59,480 nucleotides of DNA, taken from assembly GCF_001439915.1 (NCBI RefSeq), contig NZ_LMBW01000005.1, forward strand, positions 269,470 through 328,949, written 5' to 3'. The stretch is from Fredinandcohnia humi. GTDB lineage: Bacteria > Bacillota > Bacilli > Bacillales > Bacillaceae_L. Under the pieces are notes generated by a model. It ran no database searches. It had not been told where the DNA came from and saw only the letters and a list, made by a program, of their open reading frames with translations. The translations under genes and the position numbers were made by a program. This document shows positions 34,661 to 43,305 of this stretch, piece by piece (position 1 is the stretch's first letter; each line of letters opens with the position of its first letter).

Positions 34661-34904
34661 TACAACTCCCCCCAATATGTATGTCCATTACAAGGTATGA
34701 AACAATCTGTTAATTTATACGACTTTTAAAATCTTCCGATGATTTAGAATTATAATAATTGGAATTTTGACATAAATTTAGTAATTCCTTTTTTTACTTA
34801 ATATTTTTTGGTTAACTCAAATAATTTGTGGATTTCGTATATCTGGGGTAGGCATGGACTTCAAAACCCGTTTCGCCTTTGTAATATATAGATAGGTGCT
34901 AATT

Positions 34905-35073
34905 TCGAAGACTGGTACAGCGCATATTCCATCATGCTCAACACTACCAAATCCATTTAAACAAACGTTTGATTGAATTTGCAAACCGTTGAAAAACTTA
35001 AAAAAACCCATTAAACAAACGATTGTTTGAAAATGGGTTTTTGGGAAAATGGCTGATTAGTACAGATTTTTTT
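34905..35073. repeat. Dispersed repeat (family D), copy 2, with nested palindrome
   Basis: Matches 28580-28745 closely from TTAAACAAACGTTTGATTG to the terminal GATTAGTACAGATT. The nested structure is kept: AAAACCCATT and AATGGGTTTT enclosing ACAAACGATTGTTT (one arm base changed). It lies downstream of the small gene at 35097 and upstream of glnQ. The 64-residue ORF across it (34817-35011, minus) is spurious. Confidence 0.8.
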
Positions 35074-35096
35074 TTTAGGTTTTTGGGGGCAAGTAC

Positions 35097-35333
35097 CTAA
35101 GGAAGCCTAGATAATTTTTCAGCGTATCGCTTTTCATTAAAAGGAACCTGATTTTTTAAAAGATCATACATTTCTTCTACCAGCACCCTACCGATCATTT
35201 CTTTAGACTCCATCTCCGTGAAACCCATACTGATCAGACGTTCCAGTGTTTCTTTCGTACTCTTTGGATCATTTATTTCGATTTGGTTATCTACAATTTC
35301 TATAATTTTTGATTTTAGTTTTAAATTTGCCAT
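35097..35333 (-). CDS. Small conserved-looking helical protein
   Basis: 78 residues from ATG 35333, with GGGAGG ten to eleven bases upstream (the longer frame to 35363 starts upstream of that site). Sequence MANLKLKSKIIEIVDNQIE... with EMESKEMIGRVLVEEMYDLL and a C-terminal FNEKRYAEKLSRLP is amphipathic, helical, with no cysteine or membrane segment. I recall similar short Bacillus proteins of unknown function but cannot name a family. It lies 70 bp after rlmCD on the same strand. Confidence 0.72.
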   Translation of the reverse strand: MANLKLKSKIIEIVDNQIEINDPKSTKETLERLISMGFTEMESKEMIGRVLVEEMYDLLKNQVPFNEKRYAEKLSRLP

Positions 35334-35402
35334 TAATACGATCCTCCCTTTTTGACTCTTCACTGTTTCTATGAAATATAGGACGAGATTTCCTTCATCC
35401 CA

Positions 35403-36785
35403 TTAACCACGTGATTTTAAAACTAACTTCGCGACTGCTTCACAGTGGACAGTGTGCGGGAACATATCCACTAGTTGTACTTCAGCTGTTTCGTAGCCGC
35501 CATCCTCTAATATTCTTAAGTCCCTAGCAAGTGTTGCCGGGTTACAGGATACATATACAACTTTCTTAGGCTTCATTTTTAAAATGGTTTGTAATAGTGC
35601 CTCATCACAGCCCTTTCGGGGAGGGTCAACTACGATTACATCCGCTTCAACCCCGTCCTTATACCAATTTGGGATCACGACCTCAGCCTTTCCAACAGCA
35701 AACTCCGCATTATCGATATTATTCAGGGTCGCGTTTCGCTTCGCATCCTCAATTGCTTCAGGGACAATTTCAACACCGTATACTTTCTTTGCTTTTTGGG
35801 CTAGGAAAAGCGAGATTGTTCCAATTCCACAATACGCATCAATTACAGTTTCTTCACCGGTTAACTCCGCATATTCCAATGCCTTATCATAAAGTACTTT
35901 TGTCTGCTCGGGATTGACTTGATAAAATGATCGGGCCGAAATGGCAAATCGAATATCACCAATATTATCGTAAATATATTCTTCACCCCAAAGGACATTT
36001 GTTTCATTTCCAAAAATCACATTCGTTTGTTTAGGGTTGATGTTTTGAACAATAGATTTAATCCCAGGTAACTGGGCAGTAATATCTGAGATGATTTTAT
36101 TTTTATGTGGAAGCTCCTTTGTCCTTGTGATGAGAACAACCATTATCTCACCTGAGACTAGCCCATAGCGTGCCATGATATGGCGAAGTGTACCCTTGTT
36201 GTTTTTTTCATCATAGGCTTGAATCCCATAATTCTCACAGATATTTTTTACTGTTTGCACGACCAAATCGTTCTTTTCTTGCTGAATAAGGCAGGCTTCC
36301 ATATCGATGATTTCATGGCTTCGCTGCTGGTAAAATCCTGCCACAAGACCGCCTTCTCTTTCCGCTACTGGTACCTGTGCCTTATTCCGGTAGCGCCACG
36401 GATTCTCCATTCCAAGAACAGGATGTATCTTGATATTTTGGAGTTTACCGATTCGAGTCAATACTTCTTGGACCTGTTTTTGTTTTGCTACCAACTGGCC
36501 TTCGTAGCTTAGGTGCTGAAGCTGACAGCCTCCGCATTCCTTGTATATTGGACATGGGGCATCCACTCGATATTCACTTTTTTCATAGAGCTCAATCAGT
36601 CGTCCATAGCCGTAGCTTTTTTGGATCTTTGTGATTTTAATTTTCGCTTTCTCATCGGGGAGGCCGTTCGGAACGAAAATAGGAAAGCCCTCGATTTTAG
36701 CCACTCCCGCCCCATCATGGGTAAGATCCTCAAATGTGACATCATAGAATGTATTTTTTTCAACTGGAGGTTTCCGTTTTGTCAT
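35403..36785 (-). CDS. rlmCD: 23S rRNA (uracil-C5)-methyltransferase, RlmCD/RumA family
   Basis: 460 residues. N-terminal TRAM domain (about 10-68), iron-sulfur cysteines in [11 protein letters not shown] near 76-86 with a further Cys near 163, SAM-binding [24 protein letters not shown] near 310, [15 protein letters not shown], and the catalytic [12 protein letters not shown] near 408 with the nucleophile Cys. Methylates one or two uridines of 23S rRNA using SAM. It follows dgkB as yefA does in B. subtilis, where YefA modifies both U747 and U1939. Start ATG 36785 after AAAGGAAG. Confidence 0.92.
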   Translation of the reverse strand: MTKRKPPVEKNTFYDVTFEDLTHDGAGVAKIEGFPIFVPNGLPDEKAKIKITKIQKSYGYGRLIELYEKSEYRVDAPCPIYKECGGCQLQHLSYEGQLVAKQKQVQEVLTRIGKLQNIKIHPVLGMENPWRYRNKAQVPVAEREGGLVAGFYQQRSHEIIDMEACLIQQEKNDLVVQTVKNICENYGIQAYDEKNNKGTLRHIMARYGLVSGEIMVVLITRTKELPHKNKIISDITAQLPGIKSIVQNINPKQTNVIFGNETNVLWGEEYIYDNIGDIRFAISARSFYQVNPEQTKVLYDKALEYAELTGEETVIDAYCGIGTISLFLAQKAKKVYGVEIVPEAIEDAKRNATLNNIDNAEFAVGKAEVVIPNWYKDGVEADVIVVDPPRKGCDEALLQTILKMKPKKVVYVSCNPATLARDLRILEDGGYETAEVQLVDMFPHTVHCEAVAKLVLKSRG

Positions 36786-36905
36786 TGTGTTTTCTTCCTT
36801 TACGTTCAAAATGCTGAACTGATTGTAACATATAGGAGGGGTGTTGTGCCAATATGGTTGTTGTACCTTCGTGACACATTCCCCCTCACCAACCTCAAAT
36901 TAGCA

Positions 36906-37014
36906 ACGATTCCAACGTTTGCGTTACTCTTTTCCTATTCCTAATCCCCAATCGGGGACGATTACAGCATTTGCGTTACTCTTTTTCTATTCCCAATCCC
37001 CAATCGGGTACGAT
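36906..37014. repeat. 52-bp direct repeat, two copies
   Basis: Units start with ACGAT at 36906 and 36958, with a third partial ACGAT at 37010: period 52. Shared core TTTGCGTTACTC followed by TATTC and the hairpin-forming CCCCAATCGGGG (second copy CCCCAATCGGGT). It sits between the dgkB terminator and the rlmCD leader. Confidence 0.75.
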
Positions 37015-37049
37015 CATTACCACACATGCTCACTGAAACCAAAACAAAA

Positions 37050-37081
37050 AAATCTGGCCAACTTCTGCCAGATTTTTTCCC
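37050..37081 (-). terminator. Terminator of dgkB
   Basis: AAATCTGGC and GCCAGATTT, 9-bp perfect stem with an 8-nt loop, followed by a T-run on the minus strand (and on the plus strand as well). Confidence 0.85.
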
Positions 37082-37990
37082 CTAATCAATCATTTTTTCC
37101 GCTTTTTCCTTTGAAACAAGCACATTAATATGCTGAAACAAGTTCACAAACTCACCAGGCAGCAACCCGCCGTATTCCCCGTCAAGATTAATCTGCATTT
37201 TTTCAGTTGGGTTTACCTTCACGCGATTTGCTTTTGTGTAAATAACATGTGAGTCATTAATATGCTCTCCGCGTATCGCAAGCGTCGCCACTTTGATAAA
37301 ATCAGCTAGGTTGACCTTTTTTAAAATTAACAAATCAAACAAGCCGTCATTGAGCGACGAATCAGGTGCAAGCTTTTCAAAGCCCCCGACGGAATTCGTT
37401 AAGGACACAAGGAATAACATGATTTCGCCCTCAAACAGCTTTCCATCATACTCAATGCTAACCTCAGTTGGACGAATGGACGGCAGCATCTCCATCCCTT
37501 TTAAATAATACGCAAGCTGACCAAGCATCGTCTTAAGCTTACTTGGTACTTCATAGGTTAACTCGGTTAACCTACCTCCACCGGCAATATTGACGAAATA
37601 TCTATCATTTATTCGGCCTATATCAATTGGAACAGAATTTCCTTCGATAATTACATTACATGCACCATCTATATTTCGAGGTACCCCAATTGCGCGAGCA
37701 AAGTCATTAGTTGTTCCAACCGGGATAATTCCGAGTGTCGGGCGATATTCCTGCTCAGCCAGACCGTTTACAACCTCATTAATCGTTCCATCGCCGCCTG
37801 CAGCTACAACAAGGTCATACTTCCTTTCAACTGCAATTCGAGCGGCATTTGTTGCGTCCCCCGCTCCAGTTGTAGCGTGGCATGAGGTTTCATATCCTGC
37901 TCTTTCTAATTTCTCTAACACTTCAGGCAAATGTCGTTTAATTAACTCTCTTCCCGAGGTTGGGTTATATATAATACGAGCCCTTTTCAT
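37082..37990 (-). CDS. dgkB: Diacylglycerol kinase DgkB
   Basis: 302 residues starting MKRARIIYNPTSGRE, like B. subtilis DgkB (upstream in-frame ATGs at 37996 and 37999 sit on the ribosome site AGGATG). Soluble lipid-kinase catalytic domain: NPTSG nucleotide loop, VVAAGGDGTINEVVNGL near 63, IPVGTTNDFARAIG near 93 and a late NLDGEYGG near 273. It phosphorylates diacylglycerol released during lipoteichoic-acid synthesis, returning it to phosphatidic acid. Followed by rlmCD as in B. subtilis (dgkB-yefA). Confidence 0.95.
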   Translation of the reverse strand: MKRARIIYNPTSGRELIKRHLPEVLEKLERAGYETSCHATTGAGDATNAARIAVERKYDLVVAAGGDGTINEVVNGLAEQEYRPTLGIIPVGTTNDFARAIGVPRNIDGACNVIIEGNSVPIDIGRINDRYFVNIAGGGRLTELTYEVPSKLKTMLGQLAYYLKGMEMLPSIRPTEVSIEYDGKLFEGEIMLFLVSLTNSVGGFEKLAPDSSLNDGLFDLLILKKVNLADFIKVATLAIRGEHINDSHVIYTKANRVKVNPTEKMQINLDGEYGGLLPGEFVNLFQHINVLVSKEKAEKMID

Positions 37991-38189
37991 TTTCATCATC
38001 CTAAAATAAGATAATCAATCGTCTATGTTCCATCATAGCTTATCCAATTGATTTAATCAATTTAGACACTTGCAAAAAAATCCATTTTTTCACAGTAATC
38101 TCTTATTTCATTTATATTCAAAAATAGGTTGCCCAGCATTCCCAAATTCTTTTATTTGGTCAAAACCAAAGCCATATTCCTTATCGTTT

Positions 38190-39143
38190 CTACATTTTTT
38201 CAACAAGATTCACAGTCACAAGATCACTGTTAAAAATGGATAGCTGATAGGTGCCTTCCCCTAGCTTTTTTGTACCCTTGTACAATTTTTCGGTGGTACT
38301 TTCCTCGTAAACCTCATCAATCCCACCTCTTTTAGTTGTATCAATGTTATCCCATGACATATTTCCATTTTCCAGCTCATTATTGGAAACGGCAGATAAC
38401 AAAATGTCACTCTTTTCGTTTACATGAACGGATACATTAGATGCTCCGTCCACGACCCAGTTATTTTCAAGAGACCCCGGATAGAGTGAAACATGATTAT
38501 GCTGACCACGAACCTCTAATTGAATCGAACTTGGCACAATAACCGTCGGCTCCATTGTCGTATATGTGGAGAATGGGCCCGCTTGGTCAGCCGGTTCTTT
38601 CAATGTCACGTACATTGTGTCACCAACAACCTTCGTAAACACATAGTCCTTTGCTTCCGAAATAATTGGTTCTGCTTTCGGATGAACCGTTGCCCGGTAC
38701 ACACCAAATACATGTAATTCATTTGCAACGGATCCTTCAATTTTACTTGTCACTCCATTCGTTTCAAGGACCACACGTTTGATATCCCCAGCCAATTTTT
38801 CCCCGACAGCTGGCAAATCCATTGAACGATGCTCTGCTCCAATTACACCTTGAACCTCATCGACCAGCCCAACAGATGACAAGAGCGTAAATCCTATCCC
38901 GATCGTCCCGATAGTCCCTACAAAAATAATACTTAAAAAGTCATATTTTACAATCGGGTTTTCCTGTCTTGAGAAAAAGAGATAAACGACAATCTCGATT
39001 CCTAACACAATCAAAATGATTGGCCACCACACAAGCAGCGGCTCCATCATTTGTATTCCCTTTATTTGTGATACAAAAAGGAGAACACCAAGTAAGACCA
39101 AAGACAACCCCATCGACACAGATCCAACACGCCATTTTCTCAT
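38190..39143 (-). CDS. LiaF-like membrane protein of an ECF sigma operon
   Basis: 317 residues. Three N-terminal helices (about residues 8-28, 36-54, 70-92) with LLVWWPIILIVLGIEIVVYL, then an outside domain of about 220 residues rich in beta strands (IKRVVLETNGVTSKIEGS..., LEVRGQHNHVSLYPGS) resembling adhesin-type beta-helix folds found in LiaF/YvqF-like proteins. Fourth gene of the sigma operon; its ATG overlaps the preceding stop (TAATG), so translation is coupled. Probably part of an envelope-sensing module; the fold is inferred from pattern only. Confidence 0.75.
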   Translation of the reverse strand: MRKWRVGSVSMGLSLVLLGVLLFVSQIKGIQMMEPLLVWWPIILIVLGIEIVVYLFFSRQENPIVKYDFLSIIFVGTIGTIGIGFTLLSSVGLVDEVQGVIGAEHRSMDLPAVGEKLAGDIKRVVLETNGVTSKIEGSVANELHVFGVYRATVHPKAEPIISEAKDYVFTKVVGDTMYVTLKEPADQAGPFSTYTTMEPTVIVPSSIQLEVRGQHNHVSLYPGSLENNWVVDGASNVSVHVNEKSDILLSAVSNNELENGNMSWDNIDTTKRGGIDEVYEESTTEKLYKGTKKLGEGTYQLSIFNSDLVTVNLVEKM

Positions 39144-40237
39144 TACGCATTCTCCTTCCGTTTTTTACTTCCCGCCATCAGTTTCAAGCCACCGCCGATT
39201 AGTAAAATACAGATAATTGTACCTTGGAAGTACGAATAGTAGAAGTGTTGAATATCAAAGTGAAACATTCTTGCAACCAATGGACCAACTGATGGTAAAA
39301 CAACATTTACAAGTAAATAGTAAAGTCCTAATGCAATTAGCCCGAATCCAACCCATTTTTGGTGGTTTACAATATAGGAGACAACAGGAACATCCTCAAG
39401 CTCCTCTTCTCCATGCTTTGACACCTTCTGAAGAGCATCAAAGAAGCTATAAAACCAAATGATCGGTATTAGAAACAGGAATAATGACAGGCGAAGTACA
39501 TCTAAAATATAGATTGCGAATAAAAAGGCAGCCATTAGTTGAATACCCCTTTTTTGCAATCCAAGATACAAGTGCCCGGCCCCCGGGAATATCGCCAGAA
39601 CTGTTGCTAGCGTTTTGCTTTTACGTCCTTGCTCCCGTCTAGTTTCCTCAAAATCCTCTAAAATCGTCTTATCGACCAATTCTTCTCCACGCTGCTTTTT
39701 ACCTACAAGCTGAACTGCATCAAACATGTTATATACCCAAATAATTGGGAGAATTCCAAGAAACACCATGAATGCTCCTTGATTCGTAAATACTGAAATA
39801 AACACAACCATCGTTCCTAATCCAAAAAATCCAATTAGAAATGTCAAACCGCGGTTAATCAAGCCAAGCTGGAAATGGCCCAAGCCTGGGATGAACGACA
39901 GAATAATCGTGTAGAAACGGTCTGAATCATCGGTTCGAATTGCCACGAGTTGCCCTTCCTCGGTTTGGATCACTTTCTGCTGTTGATTATGCTTGTTATT
40001 TCGTAATAGAAAAATAATCATATCGAGTACATTAATAATTTCTACAAAAGCCGCAAACATGACCCCTACTATTAACGGGTCTTCGAATCCCATCATTACA
40101 AATCCAAAAATCCCTACTAAAATTGAGCCAAAGGCTCCCACACTATATAAAAACCCTCTTATTTTTCGATTCACGTAAAAATGTCCAACACCTGGGATAA
40201 ATGATAGAAAAAATGCCAGCACTGGATTATAACTCAT
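39143..40237 (-). CDS. Polytopic membrane protein with three PGxGH repeats
   Basis: 364 residues. Three copies of one unit are visible, starting FIPGVGHFYVNRKIRGF (about residue 12), FIPGLGHFQLGLINRGL (about 114) and IFPGAGHLYLGLQKRGI (about 216), each followed by two or three helices and a WFYSFFDALQ/WVYNMFDAVQ-type exit motif. The unit resembles TM2-domain proteins (PGxGxxYLG). A C-terminal pair of helices follows. Its ATG overlaps the anti-sigma stop (ATGA). It may sense or stabilise the envelope with the anti-sigma factor. Confidence 0.78.
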   Translation of the reverse strand: MSYNPVLAFFLSFIPGVGHFYVNRKIRGFLYSVGAFGSILVGIFGFVMMGFEDPLIVGVMFAAFVEIINVLDMIIFLLRNNKHNQQQKVIQTEEGQLVAIRTDDSDRFYTIILSFIPGLGHFQLGLINRGLTFLIGFFGLGTMVVFISVFTNQGAFMVFLGILPIIWVYNMFDAVQLVGKKQRGEELVDKTILEDFEETRREQGRKSKTLATVLAIFPGAGHLYLGLQKRGIQLMAAFLFAIYILDVLRLSLFLFLIPIIWFYSFFDALQKVSKHGEEELEDVPVVSYIVNHQKWVGFGLIALGLYYLLVNVVLPSVGPLVARMFHFDIQHFYYSYFQGTIICILLIGGGLKLMAGSKKRKENA

Positions 40238-40677
40238 TTTTCTCCCTCCTTTTGATTTGCTCCAATTATGTCAAAAAACGAAATCGCTTTTTCCATCAAA
40301 CTATTTGAAACAGATTGTTTTTGCCCTGAAAAGTTAGACGACTCCACTGTACCGACAATACCCGTCATGCTTTGGAAAACTCCAGTCGACATAAGCGTTA
40401 ATGTCACAACTGCGGCAACCCCGTAATGAAAAATTGGACTTTGTAAAAATGGTTTCCCTTGCTTTTCCTTTTTCACTGGAAGTTTTAGGACTACCTCATC
40501 TGTAAAGCCATCATTTTCGAGGTTAGGTAACTCCTCAGCTTGTGCTTCTACCAATTCCATATAGATTTCTAAACATTGGTCACAGGAAAATAGGTGATTT
40601 TCGAGTTCTTCCCGCTTGGGTTCTTCTAATTGATCCTTTATATACAACAACCACTCTTCATTGCTGAAATGCCTCAT
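40234..40677 (-). CDS. Anti-sigma factor with zinc-binding motif
   Basis: 147 residues. N-terminal HxxxCxxC-type ZAS motif (ENHLFSCDQC, about residues 26-35), typical of anti-sigma domains that bind ECF sigma factors, then a polar linker, one membrane helix (about 87-106) and a short outside tail. The gene overlaps the sigma stop by one base (TAATG) and the next gene by four (ATGA). It should hold the sigma factor inactive at the membrane until a signal arrives. Confidence 0.85.
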   Translation of the reverse strand: MRHFSNEEWLLYIKDQLEEPKREELENHLFSCDQCLEIYMELVEAQAEELPNLENDGFTDEVVLKLPVKKEKQGKPFLQSPIFHYGVAAVVTLTLMSTGVFQSMTGIVGTVESSNFSGQKQSVSNSLMEKAISFFDIIGANQKEGEK

Positions 40678-41219
40678 TAAAAATCATCCTCCTTCCAATG
40701 TTTCTTCATCCAATTTCGGGCCCGGTACAGCTTGGTTTCAACTGTTTTTATCTCGACCTGCTGTTCCTGTGCGATTTGTTTATAGCTTTTTTCGGCTATG
40801 TAATAAGCTTCGATCACCTTGCGATAATTCGCTGGCATATCGTGTAACCGGTTTTTAACCAGTTCTCTTTGTTCCTTACGTAAAAGTGGCGTCACGACTG
40901 TTTCCTCTGACGAAGAGAGTCCTGGAAGATCATCCGGCTCTAAAATCATTTCATGTTGCCGTTGCTTCTTCCGCTTTACATCGATTGCATAGTTGACTGC
41001 AATTCGGGTCATCCATGTTTTAAAGCCCTGTGCACTGTATTGGGGGAGTGCATAATAGATTTTCAGAAACACTTCCTGCGAAGCATCCTCGGCATCCTTT
41101 TCATGACGAAGAACCGGATAAATAGCCTTAAATATTAGATTCTTATATTTTTCAACGAGTAAGCGAAAGGCATGCTCATCACCTGCTTTTGCCTTCTCAA
41201 TCAGAACCTCATCTTGAAT
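40677..41219 (-). CDS. ECF RNA polymerase sigma factor, apparent AUU start
   Basis: 180 residues if read from ATT 41219. Region 2 is complete: IEKAKAGDEHAFRLLVEKYKN, IYPVLRHEKDAEDASQEVFLKIY and FKTWMTRIAVNYAIDVKRKK; region 4 is PANYRKVIEAYYIAEKSYKQIAQEQQVEIKTVETKLYRARNWMK. The first in-frame ATG/GTG/TTG is GTG 41072, inside region 2, and would destroy it. Upstream of that the frame stays open to a TAG about 27 bases before ATT, with no standard start, and AAAGGGGGGGAG lies just before ATT. The GTG in the next frame (41221) meets a stop after seven codons. Heads a four-gene operon with overlapping ends. Confidence 0.82.
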   Translation of the reverse strand: MQDEVLIEKAKAGDEHAFRLLVEKYKNLIFKAIYPVLRHEKDAEDASQEVFLKIYYALPQYSAQGFKTWMTRIAVNYAIDVKRKKQRQHEMILEPDDLPGLSSSEETVVTPLLRKEQRELVKNRLHDMPANYRKVIEAYYIAEKSYKQIAQEQQVEIKTVETKLYRARNWMKKHWKEDDF

Positions 41220-41255
41220 CGCACTCCCCCCCTTTCTCTCTTGTCTACCCTAATA

Positions 41256-41282
41256 GACGAACTACCCCCTACTATACCCTAC
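41256..41282 (-). promoter_or_regulatory. Possible ECF-type promoter of the sigma operon
   Basis: On the minus strand a CGTC -10-like element (41256-41259) stands 16-17 bp after TGTAGGG, placing the start about 30 nt before the ATT codon. ECF sigma operons are often self-activated; the -35 is not a known consensus, so this is weak. Confidence 0.35.
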
Positions 41283-41358
41283 AGTTTTTTTGAAAAAAAT
41301 AAAAAAAGTTTTTAAGACATTAAAAGAGACCCTCAAAAATGAAGGTCTGCTGGACAAA

Positions 41359-41616
41359 TTATTTATTTCGATGACGCATTTTATAGATTGAGGTTGCGAT
41401 TAAGGTTGATGGTAAATTCAAAAGATTTCCTTGGAGGTTAAACTGCAATTGCTGTTCCTCAAAGGACATATCTTCGTACGTTTCGTTATGTGTCTTTTTC
41501 GTCTTCTTAAATTGTTCCTTTGTTGCAGCGATATTTCGGTACTGTATCGGAATCATCACTAAAACATAAAGTAGAAGAATGCCACCTATTACATACCATA
41601 TAAAACTGTCACCCAT
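41359..41616 (-). CDS. Small membrane protein (DUF3949-like)
   Basis: 85 residues. One N-terminal membrane helix (FIWYVIGGILLLYVLVMIPIQYR), then a basic, polar tail ending IYKMRHRNK. Several ATGs in a row follow AAGGGGGA; 41616 gives the best spacing (41619 is also possible). I believe it belongs to a Bacillus family of unknown function, DUF3949, without certainty. A weak terminator (AGACC...GGTCT, 41326-41350) follows it, so it is independent of the sigma operon. Confidence 0.65.
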   Translation of the reverse strand: MGDSFIWYVIGGILLLYVLVMIPIQYRNIAATKEQFKKTKKTHNETYEDMSFEEQQLQFNLQGNLLNLPSTLIATSIYKMRHRNK

Positions 41617-41870
41617 CATCATTTCCCCCTTGGTGAAAAACCTTAATACCTATTTTACGAATGACACTCGACGAAGGTTTCAGGGTATTAAAAATTTTTT
41701 TATGCTTAATGGTTCCTATTCATTTCCTCCATAATTTAAAATTCACCGGCTCTACCTCCATGCCTTTGGAAAACATGTGTAATTGTTATTTTCACAAGCA
41801 AATGTCGAAATTTAGCGAGGGGGATATAGGAGGATATTATGTTAAAATATGTATGAGGGAGTGTTGAAAT

Positions 41871-42509
41871 ATGAAAAATAGCAGAAAATATTTTACATTA
41901 ATATTTAATGTAGTATTCGTTATTATATTGGCAGCTTGTCAAAGCTCATCCGACGAATCAAGTGCTACAGTGGAAAACCAATCAGAAAATAACAGTTCAT
42001 CTCAAACCACAAATGAAGATTCTTCTAATACAGACCAAGCAGAAAATACTTCAAATACTAACAACACTGATACAGACAACAATAAAGAAAACGAAAAAGT
42101 GGATACACGGAAAAATGAACCCACAAAAGAAAAAGACTCGTCCACGAACACTACTGCGAATTTGAAGGATGAGTATCTCAAAAAATTAAGTGAGACAAAA
42201 ACTTTGACAGATAAAATGGAAGCTACAGATACATCAACATACGCTTTGAAAAAAGTGGAAGATGATCGATGGGATCTTTGGGATGCATTGTTAAATGAAG
42301 TTTATGGGGTCTTAAATGAGCAACTTCCTACTGACGAGATGGACCAATTGAGACAAGAGCAACGGGATTGGATAAAATTTAGAGATGATACTGCATTAGA
42401 AGCATCGCATAAATTTAAAGGTGGTACACAGGAACATTTAGAATATTCAGCTGTGTCAGCAAATCTTACAGAAGAAAGATGCTATGAATTAGTTGAGGAT
42501 TATATGTAG
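41871..42509 (+). CDS. Lipoprotein with LprI-type (DUF1311) domain
   Basis: 212 residues. Lipobox LAAC (Cys about 23) after a hydrophobic signal, then about 75 residues of low-complexity Asn/Ser/Thr/Glu/Asp linker, then a helical domain: LKDEYLKKLSETKTLTDKME, DDRWDLWDALLNEVYGVL and LRQEQRDWIKFRDDTALEASHKFKGGT..., the pattern of the lysozyme-inhibitor LprI N-terminal domain. It is probably tethered to the outer face of the membrane by lipid. Function in bacilli is not known. ATG 41871 follows GGGAG; terminator downstream. Confidence 0.8.
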   Translation: MKNSRKYFTLIFNVVFVIILAACQSSSDESSATVENQSENNSSSQTTNEDSSNTDQAENTSNTNNTDTDNNKENEKVDTRKNEPTKEKDSSTNTTANLKDEYLKKLSETKTLTDKMEATDTSTYALKKVEDDRWDLWDALLNEVYGVLNEQLPTDEMDQLRQEQRDWIKFRDDTALEASHKFKGGTQEHLEYSAVSANLTEERCYELVEDYM

Positions 42510-42543
42510 TTTTTAATAATAACAGAATCACAAGAATGATTTT

Positions 42544-42569
42544 AGGCATTGCTTATCAGCAATGCCTTC
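42544..42569 (+). terminator. Terminator of the LprI-type lipoprotein gene
   Basis: AGGCATTGC and GCAATGCCT, perfect 9-bp stem with a 6-nt loop, followed by TCTAAGTT (weak U-tract). Confidence 0.7.
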
Positions 42570-42590
42570 TAAGTTACCACATAAAAAGAA

Positions 42591-43151
42591 TTAAACTATT
42601 TTTGCATATATGCAAGTATTCCTTAATTCATTGGTATCAGGTGATAGGTCATCGTTTTTTAATATAGCCTCCAAGGTAAACCCTAACTTTTCTGGAATCG
42701 CCCTACTTTTACTATTCTTTTCATCGCATCTAATTTCGACTCTTCTCGCATTTAGCACTCCGAAAGCAAAGTCAACAATACCTTTAACTGCTTCTGTCAT
42801 ATAGCCTTTTCCACTAAAACGACTATCAATCCAGTATCCTATCTCAAACTTAGGGACATCCCAATCTATTCTATGCAATCCTGAAGATGCAATGAATTCC
42901 CCTGTTTCCTTTAAAAATACTAGCAATCTTAAATCCTTTCTTTTTAGGAAGGATATATGTGCAGACCTGATATTCAATTCGACATCTTGTTCAAATTGTT
43001 CCTTTTGAGCGAAGGGCAACCATGGTTTAAACTCATTTATAGAGGCCTTAATTGCATCATAGACAACCTTTCCATCCCCAGGCTTTGGCATTCGGATTAC
43101 TAATCTTTCAGTCGTAAATTCTTCTGGAAACTCTATTAGCATTGGATCCAT
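42591..43151 (-). CDS. GNAT acetyltransferase, RimJ/RimL type
   Basis: 186 residues. N-terminal FTTERLVIRMPKPGDGKVVYDAI is typical of RimJ/RimL N-acetyltransferases; the acetyl-CoA loop region is IGYWIDSRFSGKGYMTEAVKGIVDFAFGVLNARRVEIRCDEKNSKSRAIPEKLGF (about 111-165). It acetylates an amino group of a protein N-terminus or small molecule; the substrate is unknown. ATG 43151 follows GGGGGAG. Stands alone between convergent neighbours. Confidence 0.87.
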   Translation of the reverse strand: MDPMLIEFPEEFTTERLVIRMPKPGDGKVVYDAIKASINEFKPWLPFAQKEQFEQDVELNIRSAHISFLKRKDLRLLVFLKETGEFIASSGLHRIDWDVPKFEIGYWIDSRFSGKGYMTEAVKGIVDFAFGVLNARRVEIRCDEKNSKSRAIPEKLGFTLEAILKNDDLSPDTNELRNTCIYAKIV

Positions 43152-43270
43152 TTAATTCTCCCCCTTTTCCAAAATTCACCTATTTTTTTCTATCATAAGT
43201 TTTTTACTCTTTAAAATCAATGAATAAATAAAGTGTCTTTTCAGGGGCTAGTTACACTCTTACGACTACG

Positions 43271-43297
43271 AAAAAGAGACCTACTCTCTAGTAGGTC
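43271..43297 (-). terminator. Terminator of gatCAB
   Basis: GACCTACT and AGTAGGTC, perfect 8-bp stem with a 4-nt loop, followed by CTTTTTC on the minus strand. Confidence 0.85.
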
Positions 43298-43305
43298 CCC
43301 GTCAA

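Noticed and set aside
34817-35011. 64-residue ORF on the minus strand
   Set aside because: Covers the family D repeat and glnQ leader; no ribosome site.
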